Shown here piece after piece: positions 1 through 8,328 of a stretch of 64,000 nucleotides of DNA. Each line of letters begins with the position of its first letter. Within the stretch, counting starts at the first letter, position 1. The DNA is taken from contig NZ_BPPB01000004.1 of assembly GCF_019972835.1 (NCBI RefSeq), positions 1 to 64,000 on the forward strand, in the 5' to 3' direction. The position numbers and the translations under genes are program-made. The stretch is from Lactobacillus laiwuensis. Lineage in GTDB: Bacteria; Bacillota; Bacilli; Lactobacillales; Lactobacillaceae. The notes beneath the pieces were generated by a model. That model searched no databases, was not told where the DNA came from, and worked only from the letters and a program-made list of their open reading frames with translations.

Positions 1-95
1 CTCTTTTGTTTTGGGTTCTGTTAAACCCGCACATTTTTGCGAAAACATTGTTCAGTTTTCAAGGTACTACCTGCTGCCTCTTTAAAACAGCTTTT
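1..95 (-). other. Leader of a 16S rRNA gene (rrn operon lies left of the window)
   Basis: Read on the minus strand, this stretch contains the typical lactobacillus pre-16S leader with the ACCTTGAAAACTGAACA block (about 49-66), and it ends in ...ACAAAAGAG at base 1. The last AGAG matches the first bases of the universal 16S start AGAGTTTGATC, so the window probably begins exactly at the 5' end of 16S. A similar block also occurs in 16S-23S spacers, but the tandem promoters just upstream favour the operon leader. The rRNA itself is not in the window. Confidence 0.7.
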
Positions 96-96
96 T

Positions 97-126
97 TATT
101 TTCCCAGATCCGTGCCCTTTTGTCAA
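97..126 (-). promoter_or_regulatory. rrn promoter P2 (proximal)
   Basis: On the minus strand there is a perfect -35 TTGACA (121-126) and a weak -10, GAAAAT at 17 bases (98-103) or AAAATA at 18 bases (97-102). It faces the 16S leader and lies about 75 bases downstream of a second, stronger promoter. Both -35 boxes are followed by AAAG. Confidence 0.55.
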
Positions 127-174
127 GCACTTTTTTCTGGGACCTTTTTGCCGTCTTGCCCGACAGCGTTTATT

Positions 175-203
175 ATCTTACTAAAGCAGCTCGCTTTTGT
201 CAA
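175..203 (-). promoter_or_regulatory. rrn promoter P1 (distal)
   Basis: On the minus strand, -35 TTGACA (198-203) and -10 TAAGAT (175-180) are separated by exactly 17 bases. Two perfect TTGACA boxes in tandem about 75 bases apart are typical of Firmicute rRNA operons. The 260-330 remainder of this gene-free start holds only AT-rich sequence; I see no gene there. Confidence 0.75.
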
Positions 204-330
204 CTGCTTTTGCTCGATTTTTTTGCCGGCCACCGGGGCCTCTTGCCTTGCGGCTCATTGCCCGACGACAGTTATTAATACTAGCAATTATTTTTCTTTT
301 TTGCAAGTATTTTTTACAAAAAAAATTAAT

Positions 331-849
331 TCAGTCAGCTTTTTTTATTGATTGCTCAATATGAACCAATAATAAATGGATACTCTGGTATACATCCCTG
401 ATATCATGTCGGCATTCATCTACCACCCAGTTAAAAACAATAGCATAAATTCCGTTTGCTACTAATTCCACTTTGCGAACTGAAAATGGACCTCTAGGTC
501 GCATGTAATTTTCTATTGCTATAGCATATTCTTTTCGCAAAACACGATAAAATTCTGGTGGATCTTGTGCAATCCTATTGAGATTAATATAGAATATTTT
601 ATTCTCTTTTATTTTCAGCAACATGCGGTAAAACATCCGGTCCATCGTTTCGCCATCTACACTTCGCAATGTCCGCCTAGTTTGCAGAGTTAAAACTGAA
701 GTAAATAAATCACAAATATTGCGGTATTTTGTATAAAAAACCCCACGATTTATATTTAACTTCTTACAAAACTTAGTTACAGTGTACTTATAAACTCTAT
801 ATTTTGACAGCTCCAACAGGAGAACTTGCTCAGTCTTTGTTAAGCTCAT
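331..849 (-). CDS. TetR/AcrR-family transcriptional regulator
   Basis: A 172-residue protein with an N-terminal TetR-like helix-turn-helix at about residues 20-50 (motif TVTKFCKKLNINRGVFYTKY) and a helical C-terminal ligand/dimer domain of the short type found in DhaS-like regulators. The start is ATG with AGGAG eight to nine bases upstream. A 20-bp palindrome overlaps the -10 box of its promoter, so it probably represses itself. It stands alone between an rRNA operon and a helicase gene on the same strand, so no target transporter or enzyme gene is adjacent. Ligand and regulon are unknown. Confidence 0.75.
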   Translation of the reverse strand: MSLTKTEQVLLLELSKYRVYKYTVTKFCKKLNINRGVFYTKYRNICDLFTSVLTLQTRRTLRSVDGETMDRMFYRMLLKIKENKIFYINLNRIAQDPPEFYRVLRKEYAIAIENYMRPRGPFSVRKVELVANGIYAIVFNWVVDECRHDIRDVYQSIHLLLVHIEQSIKKAD

Positions 850-861
850 ATTGATCGCTCC

Positions 862-906
862 TACTTATAGTATCATAAGTATATCAATAATAGGCATGAC
901 GAGCAA
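862..906 (-). promoter_or_regulatory. Promoter and palindromic operator of the TetR-type gene
   Basis: Minus-strand -35 TTGCTC (901-906), a 17-base spacer, and an extended -10 TGATATACT with the hexamer at 878-883. The perfect inverted repeat TACTTAT-N6-ATAAGTA occupies 862-881, overlapping the -10 hexamer on one side and the ribosome binding site on the other. This is the geometry of TetR autorepression. Confidence 0.65.
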
Positions 907-989
907 TACTATCTTGGAAAAAAATGATGTTATTTTTAAAAGCTAAAAAAGCACTTAAAAAGGCAACATACTTTAATTTATCCTCTAAA

Positions 990-1028
990 TAAAAAACCAA
1001 CAACTACTAAAATCGTAGGCTGGTTTTC
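990..1028 (-). terminator. Terminator after the DEAD-box helicase gene
   Basis: Inverted repeat AAAACCA (993-999) with TGGTTTT (1021-1027), plus an inner TAC/GTA pairing, followed on the minus strand by a T run. It sits about 35 bases beyond the helicase stop codon. Confidence 0.6.
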
Positions 1029-1061
1029 AGATAATAAGTTAAATTTGATTTTTATTTAAAA

Positions 1062-2423
1062 TTAAGTTTGATTATCGCGCCTATCTTTTCTTTGTCGCTT
1101 TGCCTTACGAATTTTACTACGCTGCTCAATTTTATTTTTTTGAGCTCTGTCTTGCTGAATAGCTCTTTTAATCTTTTTCTTATAGCCTGGTTTACGTTTT
1201 TTCTGCGCTTTTTTTACCATTCCTCTCACCTTATTATCAAGTCCTTGAGAAGTTGATTTTCTTAATTTGCGGTTATGATAATGTGTCCGTGATATGAGAG
1301 AATTATCTTTAATTTCGACAAAATCAAAATGAATCCCCATTTTTTCCAGCTTAAGAATTTGATTCATTTCTTCTTCACGAATTAAGGTAACGGCATGACC
1401 ACTCATCCCATTTCGTCCGGTTCTACCAATACGGTGAATCACAAATTCTAATTCACGGGGGATTTCATAATTAATAACCAGGCTGACACCTTCAATATCT
1501 ATGCCACGTGCGGCTAAATCAGTTGCCACTACATACTGGTATTGTCCGGCTTCTACTTCACGCATAGTTCTTTTACGTTCGCGTTCAGTTATTCCACCAT
1601 GAATCTTAGCCACTTTTAAGCCCTGATTAATGAGAAATTCTGCCAGTTCATCAACAGTTTGCTTTGTGTTAGCAAAAATAAGTGCCAAATACGGTTGACC
1701 CATTGTTAATAATTGATAGAGTACTTTTTTACGACTTTTTGAGCCAATATCAAGCAAATCGTTTTTGACCGTTGGCGAGATAACGGTGGGATTATCTATG
1801 ATAATAGTTTCAGGCTTTGCCATGTATTTACGTAAAAAGTTAGCCAACTTAACCGGAATTGTAGCCGAAAAAGCAGTTAAAACACAATTTTGGGGCAATC
1901 TTTGAGCAATAAAATCAATTTCACTCAAAAAGCCCATGTCCAAAGTCATATCGGCTTCGTCAATAACAAAGTTTTTGACATAATCTAATGGCAAAATCTT
2001 TTTTTCAACGAAATCATGTAGTCTGCCGGGAGTGGCAACTACAATCTGAGGTTTATGGCTAGAAATCTTATCGACTTGTCGCTCACGGTCGGTACCGCCA
2101 GCTAGATGTGCAATGGTAATGTCTAAACCGGAAGCGTCCCTTAACTGGCGGGCTACTTGATACAATTGCTGGGCAAGTTCACGACTAGGCGTAGTCAAGA
2201 TTGCCTGAGTAAATTGAAGATTCTCGTCAATTTCATTCATAACAGGAATCAAAAAGGCGTGAGTTTTACCTGAACCGGTAACTGCTTGCACTACAGCATT
2301 TTTGTGTGCCATTAAAACAGGGATCACTTTTTCCTGCACTTCAGTAGGTTTAACAAAGTTAATCTTTTTTAATCCCTGTCTAATTGCTGGATTTATCTGT
2401 TCATTTTCAAAAATATTATTCAT
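1062..2423 (-). CDS. cshB: DEAD-box ATP-dependent RNA helicase (CshB-like)
   Basis: A 453-residue cytoplasmic superfamily 2 helicase that remodels RNA duplexes in ribosome assembly, mRNA turnover and cold growth. All motifs are visible in order: Q-motif region near residue 20, Walker A AVTGSGKT (about 43-50), Ia PSRELAQQ, TPGR, DEAD (about 155), SAT, then in the second RecA domain ATDLAARGID and HRIGRTGR. The tail after about residue 375 is very basic (Lys/Arg-rich) and probably binds RNA. The start ATG follows AGAGGAAC and overlaps the end of the upstream phosphoesterase gene by 8 bases, so the two are cotranscribed. CshA versus CshB assignment is by length and tail only. Confidence 0.85.
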   Translation of the reverse strand: MNNIFENEQINPAIRQGLKKINFVKPTEVQEKVIPVLMAHKNAVVQAVTGSGKTHAFLIPVMNEIDENLQFTQAILTTPSRELAQQLYQVARQLRDASGLDITIAHLAGGTDRERQVDKISSHKPQIVVATPGRLHDFVEKKILPLDYVKNFVIDEADMTLDMGFLSEIDFIAQRLPQNCVLTAFSATIPVKLANFLRKYMAKPETIIIDNPTVISPTVKNDLLDIGSKSRKKVLYQLLTMGQPYLALIFANTKQTVDELAEFLINQGLKVAKIHGGITERERKRTMREVEAGQYQYVVATDLAARGIDIEGVSLVINYEIPRELEFVIHRIGRTGRNGMSGHAVTLIREEEMNQILKLEKMGIHFDFVEIKDNSLISRTHYHNRKLRKSTSQGLDNKVRGMVKKAQKKRKPGYKKKIKRAIQQDRAQKNKIEQRSKIRKAKRQRKDRRDNQT

Positions 2424-3372
2424 GTTCCTCTTGATATTCCTTGGTTACCTGAACTAGTTCTGCGAAAATTTGTTTCACTTCCGCCATGTCTTTTGCGTTA
2501 GCTCCACTTGCTAAAGCGTGACCGCCTCCATCATGTTTTGCTGCTAATTCGTTAATTACTGGTCCCTTTGAACGATAATGGACTCTGAATGTACCGTCTG
2601 GTTTTTCAACAAAAACATTCCAGGCAATGATATCCTTAATTCGACCGGGAGTAGAAACAGTACATGAAGCTTGTTCTGAATCTACACCCAATTTATGCAG
2701 TGTATCCTGAGTCAGAATAGCATAGGCTGCACCACTAGCATCGACTTTCATATACTCCAAAACTTCGGCCTGTAATTTTGCCTGTTCGAAGGTAACATCA
2801 CTGATATTACGCGCAATTTCATTAATATTAATTCCGGTCGCTGCCAATTTAGCCGCAATTTTAAAAGTACGATCTGTTGTTTCAGGATACATAAATCTAC
2901 CGGTATCACCCACTATTCCAGCATAAAGGGGATAAGCAACTTCTGCAGTAAGTGGCATTTTTTCAGTAATAATAAAGTCTGCTATAATTTGTGAAGCAGC
3001 AGGAGCCTGATCATCAACAAAACTCATATCAGCATATGGTTCAACATCGGGATGATGATCAATTTTAATTAAAAAATCGCCTTTGCTATATAATTTATTT
3101 GAAATACGGGCAGTATTTCCTGTGTCTGTGGTGATTACAAGAGCTCCTTCATAATCTTTTTCAGTCACTTGATCCATATGATTGATCCATGCTAGATCGC
3201 CTTCATCATTTTGACCCGCGCATAAAATACGCTTATTGGGAAACTGCAGCTTTAAAGAACGTGCAAGTCCTGCCTGAGAACCTAAAGCGTCTGGGTCTGG
3301 ACTAGTGTGTCTATGTAAAATAATGGTGTCATATTGTGTGATTTTTTGATATATTTCGGTAAAAGTATTCAT
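2416..3372 (-). CDS. nrnA: DHH-family phosphoesterase, NrnA-like (nanoRNase / pAp phosphatase)
   Basis: A 318-residue DHH/DHHA1 protein. Members of this family degrade oligoribonucleotides of 2-5 bases and dephosphorylate 3'-phosphoadenosine 5'-phosphate, using two Mn ions. Visible motifs are SPDPDALGS (about 24-32), a DTGN motif, the defining DHH near residue 105, and the DHHA1 substrate motif GGGHALASGA near residue 285. The start has a strong AAAGGAG about seven bases upstream. It overlaps the downstream helicase gene by 8 bases, so the two form a small RNA-turnover unit. Some relatives hydrolyse c-di-AMP breakdown products (pApA), which would suit this genus. Confidence 0.85.
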   Translation of the reverse strand: MNTFTEIYQKITQYDTIILHRHTSPDPDALGSQAGLARSLKLQFPNKRILCAGQNDEGDLAWINHMDQVTEKDYEGALVITTDTGNTARISNKLYSKGDFLIKIDHHPDVEPYADMSFVDDQAPAASQIIADFIITEKMPLTAEVAYPLYAGIVGDTGRFMYPETTDRTFKIAAKLAATGININEIARNISDVTFEQAKLQAEVLEYMKVDASGAAYAILTQDTLHKLGVDSEQASCTVSTPGRIKDIIAWNVFVEKPDGTFRVHYRSKGPVINELAAKHDGGGHALASGANAKDMAEVKQIFAELVQVTKEYQEEHE

Positions 3373-3421
3373 ATCTAAACTCCTTTATTACTTATATAAA
3401 TTCCAGCCTAATAACAATTTT

Positions 3422-4558
3422 TTATTGAGTAAACAAATCTAAATCCATATTTTCATAGTCTGCTTCTGTAAAATCTGTAGCAGTCACACCCAAAAGTCTT
3501 ATTCCATCATTTAAAAATGAACTGGAAATAGGATCAAAAAGTTCTTTAGCAACATTGTATAACTCTAATGGATTATTAGTAGCATGATCAAGTTTACGCC
3601 TTTTAGTAACAGTCTTGAAATCACTGTTGCGAATTTTTAAAACAACAGTATTGGCATAAAAATTTCGTTCAATTAGCTTATCAGCCAGATCATTAACATA
3701 ATTACGCAAATTTGTCAGTGCAGTTTGCTCATTGTAAACACTAGGTTCATAGGATCGTTCAATACCAATAGATTTGCGATTACGCTCATCATCAGGAATT
3801 ACTCGTGATAAATCAATACCGTTGGCGTGTTCAGCCATTAAGTATCCCATACGGTTGAAGTGTTTTATTAAATCACGAACATGCATTTTTTGCAACCCAT
3901 GACCTGTAAAAATGCCCATTTCTGCTAATTTTGCTTGAGTTTTTGGACCGATACCATGAAACTGAGCAATTTTTTGTTTTGCTAAAAATTTTTTGGCTTC
4001 ATCTGGCAAAATAACAGTGCGCCCGAATGGCTTCGAATACTCAGAACCCATTTTTGCTAAAAATTTGTTATATGTGACGCCAAAAGAACAGTTAAGACCA
4101 ACTTCTTTTTTTATTTTCTTCTGAAGATTAATTGCAATCTGCAACGCAGAGGTTATCCCTAATTTGTTTTCAGTTACATCCAAATACGCTTCATCAAGCG
4201 CGATAGATTGGACGTTATCAGTAATTTCATGCATCAACTGATGTATTTCTGCAGAAACACTATGATATTTGGTAAAATTTGGGCTCAAAAATACCAATTT
4301 ATTTTTCGGTATCAGTCTTAATGCCTTAATCGATGGCATAGCAGAGTGCACACCGTATTGACGAGCAATATAATTAGCTGTTGCAACCACACCATGACCG
4401 TGATAATTTCTCGGATCCTGACCAATTACCAGTGCCTTATTTTTTAATTCGGGATGATCACGTGTTTCTACAGACGCATAAAAAGCATCCATATCAAGGT
4501 GAATAATTTTTCTATGTGTATCATTTTTAGGCAAAAGGCCATCGTCAAAATTACTCAT
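3422..4558 (-). CDS. dinB: DNA polymerase IV (Y-family translesion polymerase)
   Basis: A 378-residue error-prone polymerase for bypass of DNA lesions. The catalytic motifs are HLDMDAFYASVE near the N-terminus and IALDEAYLDVT (acidic DE pair) near residue 105, followed by the SFGVTYNKFLAKMGS block, helix-hairpin-helix HGIGPKTQAKL, and a little-finger domain. It ends in DLDLF, a good beta-clamp binding peptide. The open frame extends 43 codons upstream, but that part lies inside zwf in another frame and looks nothing like the family. The internal ATG at 4556-4558 overlaps the zwf stop by 8 bases and begins at the conserved N-terminus, so I use it. Confidence 0.9.
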   Translation of the reverse strand: MSNFDDGLLPKNDTHRKIIHLDMDAFYASVETRDHPELKNKALVIGQDPRNYHGHGVVATANYIARQYGVHSAMPSIKALRLIPKNKLVFLSPNFTKYHSVSAEIHQLMHEITDNVQSIALDEAYLDVTENKLGITSALQIAINLQKKIKKEVGLNCSFGVTYNKFLAKMGSEYSKPFGRTVILPDEAKKFLAKQKIAQFHGIGPKTQAKLAEMGIFTGHGLQKMHVRDLIKHFNRMGYLMAEHANGIDLSRVIPDDERNRKSIGIERSYEPSVYNEQTALTNLRNYVNDLADKLIERNFYANTVVLKIRNSDFKTVTKRRKLDHATNNPLELYNVAKELFDPISSSFLNDGIRLLGVTATDFTEADYENMDLDLFTQ

Positions 4559-5999
4559 AAATCCAACGTTCTGTCGGTGACTCAAAAATTTTAGCAGCTG
4601 ATTTAGGACCCATTCTGTAGGGCAAATATTGTTCAGGTTCTTGACCCTGTTCGTTTTCTTTTTGCCAAGCTTCTTCAACATGGTCAATAAATTTCCAATA
4701 GTTTTTTAGTTCACTCCAGTGAGTAAAATTAGTCGAATCATTTACAAAAACATCATGCAGCAAACGTTCATAACCATCTGGCACCTGTTTTTGCTCTTCA
4801 CTTGTAAGTCCGTAGCTTAAATTCTCACGTCTGATTCCAGTTTCATTGATTTTTTTACCGTTAATAGTAATAAAAATCTGCATCTGCGGATCTATAATGA
4901 TTGAAATATTATTTGAATGAGCCATGCCATACTGATTCGACATATGCTTTAAAACAATGTCAATCCTATTTTTCTTTTCTCTCATTTCTTTACCAGTTCT
5001 AAAATAAATTGGTAAATCTGCCAGTGGCCCCTTTTTAAACTTTACTTCACCTGCTACATAGGTTTCCGTATGAGAATCCTCAGCAACATTGGGTTCTTGA
5101 CGATAGCCAAATGTAACATCACTGCCGAGATATTGTCCCCTTACAAAGTGTCGTGCAATTTCATCTTCTGTGGGAATTATCATACTATCAAGCAGTTCTT
5201 GCTTTGCTTTGTGGATACTTTGCGAAGTTAGATCTTTAGGTTCCGGCATTGCGAGCAACGTAATTATCTGAAAAATATGGTTCTGTACCATATCGCGCAA
5301 AGCTCCTGCTGTTTCGTAATAGCCACCTCGAGCCTCAACTCCAAGTTGCTCAGCCAAAGTGACCTGAACGTTTTTAATATTATGATTATTCCAAATATTT
5401 TTAATCAAAGGATTGGTCAGCCTCATTGGCAAAATATTCTGAATCATTTCCTTACCCAAATAATGATCAATCCGAAAGATATCATCTTCAGCAAAAGATT
5501 CAGTTATTTGCTTGTTCAACTCTTCTGCCGTGGCAAGATCACGACCAAAAGGCTTTTCAACAACAATGCGGTTAAAACCCGAACTAGTTAAATGTTGATC
5601 ATTAATGTGTTCAGCAATAGTCCCAAAGAATTTAGGAGCCATCGCCATGTAGAAAATACGATTTCCCTGTGCACTATATCGATCGTCAAGATCTTGCGCC
5701 AAATTTTTCAAGGTTTCATAGTGTTCCACATTTGTCACATCATGAGACTGATAGTAAAAATGACTGGCAAACGCAGCTAAATCATTTTCATCCACTTCAT
5801 TATGTGTTTCGTGCACAGCGTCACTCACTTGGTCGCGCAAATATTCATGTGACCATGGACGACGAGCCGTGCCGATCACAGCAAAATTATCGTGAATTAA
5901 ACCTTGTTCAAATAAATTAAACAGTGCAGGATATAACTTCCTATGAGCTAAATCTCCACTCCCACCAAAGATAATCATAATTACCGGAATGTTATTCAT
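4551..5999 (-). CDS. zwf: Glucose-6-phosphate 1-dehydrogenase
   Basis: A 482-residue enzyme of the oxidative pentose phosphate pathway that oxidises glucose 6-phosphate to 6-phosphogluconolactone with NADP. The Rossmann dinucleotide motif GGSGDLAHRK is at about residues 12-21, and the active-site signature RIDHYLGKE is at about 176-184. Length matches the family (480-495). It is translationally coupled to dinB downstream by an 8-base overlap. The two genes following zwf are repair and RNA-turnover genes, so the cluster is not pathway-based. No pgl or gnd gene is adjacent. Confidence 0.95.
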   Translation of the reverse strand: MNNIPVIMIIFGGSGDLAHRKLYPALFNLFEQGLIHDNFAVIGTARRPWSHEYLRDQVSDAVHETHNEVDENDLAAFASHFYYQSHDVTNVEHYETLKNLAQDLDDRYSAQGNRIFYMAMAPKFFGTIAEHINDQHLTSSGFNRIVVEKPFGRDLATAEELNKQITESFAEDDIFRIDHYLGKEMIQNILPMRLTNPLIKNIWNNHNIKNVQVTLAEQLGVEARGGYYETAGALRDMVQNHIFQIITLLAMPEPKDLTSQSIHKAKQELLDSMIIPTEDEIARHFVRGQYLGSDVTFGYRQEPNVAEDSHTETYVAGEVKFKKGPLADLPIYFRTGKEMREKKNRIDIVLKHMSNQYGMAHSNNISIIIDPQMQIFITINGKKINETGIRRENLSYGLTSEEQKQVPDGYERLLHDVFVNDSTNFTHWSELKNYWKFIDHVEEAWQKENEQGQEPEQYLPYRMGPKSAAKIFESPTERWIYE

Positions 6000-6112
6000 G
6001 AAAAAATCCTTTCTGCTATCTTTTTACACTAACTTTATTTTATACTATTTTGCCGTTAAACTCGCGCTTTGAGCAATATTTGCCAATATTTGTTTACTAA
6101 TTTTGGTAATAA

Positions 6113-6135
6113 AAAAGTGCCTTAAAGGCACTTTT
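6113..6135 (-). terminator. Terminator after yajC
   Basis: Perfect hairpin AAAAGTGCC (6113-6121) with GGCACTTTT (6127-6135), followed by an A/T run on both sides. It ends the yajC transcript nine bases beyond its stop codon and separates it from zwf. Confidence 0.85.
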
Positions 6136-6143
6136 TAACCACT

Positions 6144-6608
6144 TTATTTTGACTTGTCCGGTGTTTCAGCAGCTGAACTAGCTGGCTTTTCTTCAGCTGG
6201 TTTTTCAGCAGGCTGATCCGGCTTTTGATCTGTCGTCGGTTCACTTTGCTTTGCTTCTTCAGTTTTGTCAGCACTTTCAGAGGTAGCAGCCGGTTCAGCA
6301 TTGGTCGCATTGCCTGGCAGAATTTGCTGTACCGCCATTCTACTAAAGGTTAAATAAATGCCATCTGCATCAAGCACCACAGTTTTGTCTTTAGTATTAA
6401 CAGAATCAATTTTACCGTGAAGACCGTCGATCATGATGACGCTGTCACCTTTCTTCAATTGATTCATCATTTCCATTTTCTTTTGCTGTTGCTTTTTTTG
6501 GGGTTTGATCATAGTAAAATACATCAAAGCAATCAAAACAACAAAGATAATGATTGTCCACAAACTTCCGCTTCCATTATTAGCATTAGCTAAAAATAAA
6601 TTATTCAA
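6144..6608 (-). CDS. yajC: Preprotein translocase subunit YajC
   Basis: A 154-residue accessory subunit of the Sec translocase membrane complex. It has one N-terminal membrane span (SLWTIIIFVVLIALMYF), the conserved IKPQKK motif, and the small GDSVIMIDGLHGKIDSV domain. The longest frame starts at an ATG at 6638, but a clear GAGGAG (6616-6621) lies seven bases before TTG at 6606-6608, which begins at LNNLFLANA; I take the TTG. About 50 residues beyond the usual end form a low-complexity tail rich in Ala, Glu, Lys, Pro and Ser. It lies immediately after ruvB, without the queA and tgt genes usual at this place. Confidence 0.88.
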   Translation of the reverse strand: MNNLFLANANNGSGSLWTIIIFVVLIALMYFTMIKPQKKQQQKKMEMMNQLKKGDSVIMIDGLHGKIDSVNTKDKTVVLDADGIYLTFSRMAVQQILPGNATNAEPAATSESADKTEEAKQSEPTTDQKPDQPAEKPAEEKPASSAAETPDKSK

Positions 6609-6679
6609 TGTTACACTCCTCAAATTAAAATTACTCATTGTCTAAATATTAATTATACAAAAAATAACGAACAATTGCA

Positions 6680-7693
6680 TTATTTGTTTGGCAAGGGCAA
6701 GCCTAAATGAACGTAAGCTTTCTCAGTGACCATTCTTCCTCTTGGAGTCATTAATAAAAAGCCATTTTGCATTAAATATGGTTCGTACAGTGACTGGATA
6801 GTTTCAACGTCTTCACCCGAATTTGCCGCTAAAGTCCTGATTCCTACCGGACCACCATGATAATTTTCAATAATCACACGCAAAATTTTGCGATCAGTCT
6901 GATTAAGCCCTTCATCGTCAACTTGCAATTGTTGCAGTGAGCTTTTGGTAGTCGCAAAAGAAATAACTTCTTCTCCTTTGACCTGAGCAAAATCACGCAC
7001 TCTGCGTAATAACCTGTTAGCCACACGGGGCGTGCCCCTAGATCTGCGTGCTAATTCGTGTGCTGCTTGAGGTTCAATATCAATATTAAAAACTTTGCTT
7101 GAACGACAGATAATTTTTTCTAACTCATCAACCGTATAATACTGCAAGTGTTCCACTATACCAAATCGTCCGCGCAATGGTGCGGACAATTGCCCAGCCA
7201 AAGTAGTTGCGCCGACTAAAGTGAAAGGTGGCAAGGGGACATGAACCGCGTGAGTAGTCTGCCCTTCACCAATTACGATATCGACATAATAATCTTCCAT
7301 AGCAGAGTAAAGAACTTCTTCAATTGGTTTGGCCAAGCGATGAATTTCATCAATAAATAAAATATCACCAGGATTAAGATCAGTTAGCAAGGCAACTAAA
7401 TCACCAGCCTTTTCAATTGCAGGTCCACTAGTGCTTTTCAAATGAACACCTAGTTCATTCGCTATTACAAATGCTAAAGTTGTTTTTCCCAATCCAGGCG
7501 GACCATATAATAGAACGTGATCCAGTGCTTCGTCTCTTTTTTTAGCAGCTTTTATATAAACTGCCATTTCTTTTTTTACCCGTTTTTGTCCCAAATATTC
7601 ATCTAGTGTTTGGGGACGCAGTGAAAATTCGGCCTGTTCTTCTTCTGAGCCTTGAGCTTCACCAGAAACTATCTCATTTTTATTTTCTGCCAA
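6680..7693 (-). CDS. ruvB: Holliday junction branch-migration ATPase RuvB
   Basis: A 337-residue AAA+ motor that drives branch migration with RuvA. Walker [10 protein letters not shown] is near residues 65-73, Walker B is ILFIDEIHR, an arginine-rich sensor follows (LRGRFGIVE), and the C-terminal winged helix ends in [17 protein letters not shown] at 7702 lies directly against the AAAAGGAA ribosome binding site and is too close; the TTG at 7691-7693, starting MAENKNE, has better spacing, so I use that. It follows ruvA by 44 bases on the same strand and probably shares its transcript. Confidence 0.95.
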   Translation of the reverse strand: MAENKNEIVSGEAQGSEEEQAEFSLRPQTLDEYLGQKRVKKEMAVYIKAAKKRDEALDHVLLYGPPGLGKTTLAFVIANELGVHLKSTSGPAIEKAGDLVALLTDLNPGDILFIDEIHRLAKPIEEVLYSAMEDYYVDIVIGEGQTTHAVHVPLPPFTLVGATTLAGQLSAPLRGRFGIVEHLQYYTVDELEKIICRSSKVFNIDIEPQAAHELARRSRGTPRVANRLLRRVRDFAQVKGEEVISFATTKSSLQQLQVDDEGLNQTDRKILRVIIENYHGGPVGIRTLAANSGEDVETIQSLYEPYLMQNGFLLMTPRGRMVTEKAYVHLGLPLPNK

Positions 7694-7737
7694 CTGTCTC
7701 ACTTCCTTTTAAATCGTTATTTTCATTATAACAAGAT

Positions 7738-8322
7738 TTACTTCTTTAAGAGAAGAGACAATCCCTTTTTGATGTACTGATCTGCTGTTGTCTTTTCCTC
7801 TTCTATTAAAGCCGGTGTAATCCTGTCTACTTCTTTTTTAGTATAACCTAGTGCAAGTAAAGCTAACAAAGCATCATTTAATTCTGGGGTTACTTCTGCT
7901 AAAGCTTCTTTATTTGCTTTATTGACATAGTCTCCTAATTTACCTTTTAAATCAAGGACAATTTGTGAAGCTGTTTTTTTACCTACACCTGGAAAACGAG
8001 TTAAGTATTTCACCTCACCCTGTTCAATTGCTTCGGCTAGAGAATTACTGTCTTCAGCAGCCATAATTGCTAAAGCAGACTTTGGTCCGATACCACTGAC
8101 ACTTAAAAGCTTTAAAAACAATCCTTTATCATCTTCAGTCTGGAAACCATATAAAGTGACTCCTGTATCTCGCACAATTTGTTCGATAAAAACTCGCACT
8201 TTTTGTCCTTCTTGGTATGCATATGGTGAGGGACTAAAGACCTTGTAGCCAACTCCATTTACGTCAACTACTATAAAATCTGGCTTGATTAGAGTAATAT
8301 TACCATTTAAATATTCATACAT
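7738..8322 (-). CDS. ruvA: Holliday junction DNA helicase subunit RuvA
   Basis: A 194-residue tetrameric junction-binding protein that loads RuvB. Three domains are visible: an N-terminal OB fold (starting [12 protein letters not shown]), two helix-hairpin-helix motifs ([13 protein letters not shown] and [16 protein letters not shown]) at about 70-125, and the C-terminal RuvB-contact domain ([15 protein letters not shown]). Only six bases separate it from mutL upstream, so mutS-mutL-ruvA-ruvB form one repair and recombination operon. Confidence 0.95.
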   Translation of the reverse strand: MYEYLNGNITLIKPDFIVVDVNGVGYKVFSPSPYAYQEGQKVRVFIEQIVRDTGVTLYGFQTEDDKGLFLKLLSVSGIGPKSALAIMAAEDSNSLAEAIEQGEVKYLTRFPGVGKKTASQIVLDLKGKLGDYVNKANKEALAEVTPELNDALLALLALGYTKKEVDRITPALIEEEKTTADQYIKKGLSLLLKK

Positions 8323-8328
8323 TTGTTG

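Noticed and set aside
6-351. Two overlapping plus-strand frames of 90 and 104 codons at the left edge
   Set aside because: They cover the minus-strand rRNA leader and its two TTGACA promoters and have no ribosome sites; composition is that of non-coding leader DNA.
3422-4687. dinB starting at 4687
   Set aside because: The extra 43 residues are translated from zwf sequence in another frame and match nothing in the polymerase family; the ATG at 4558 is correct.
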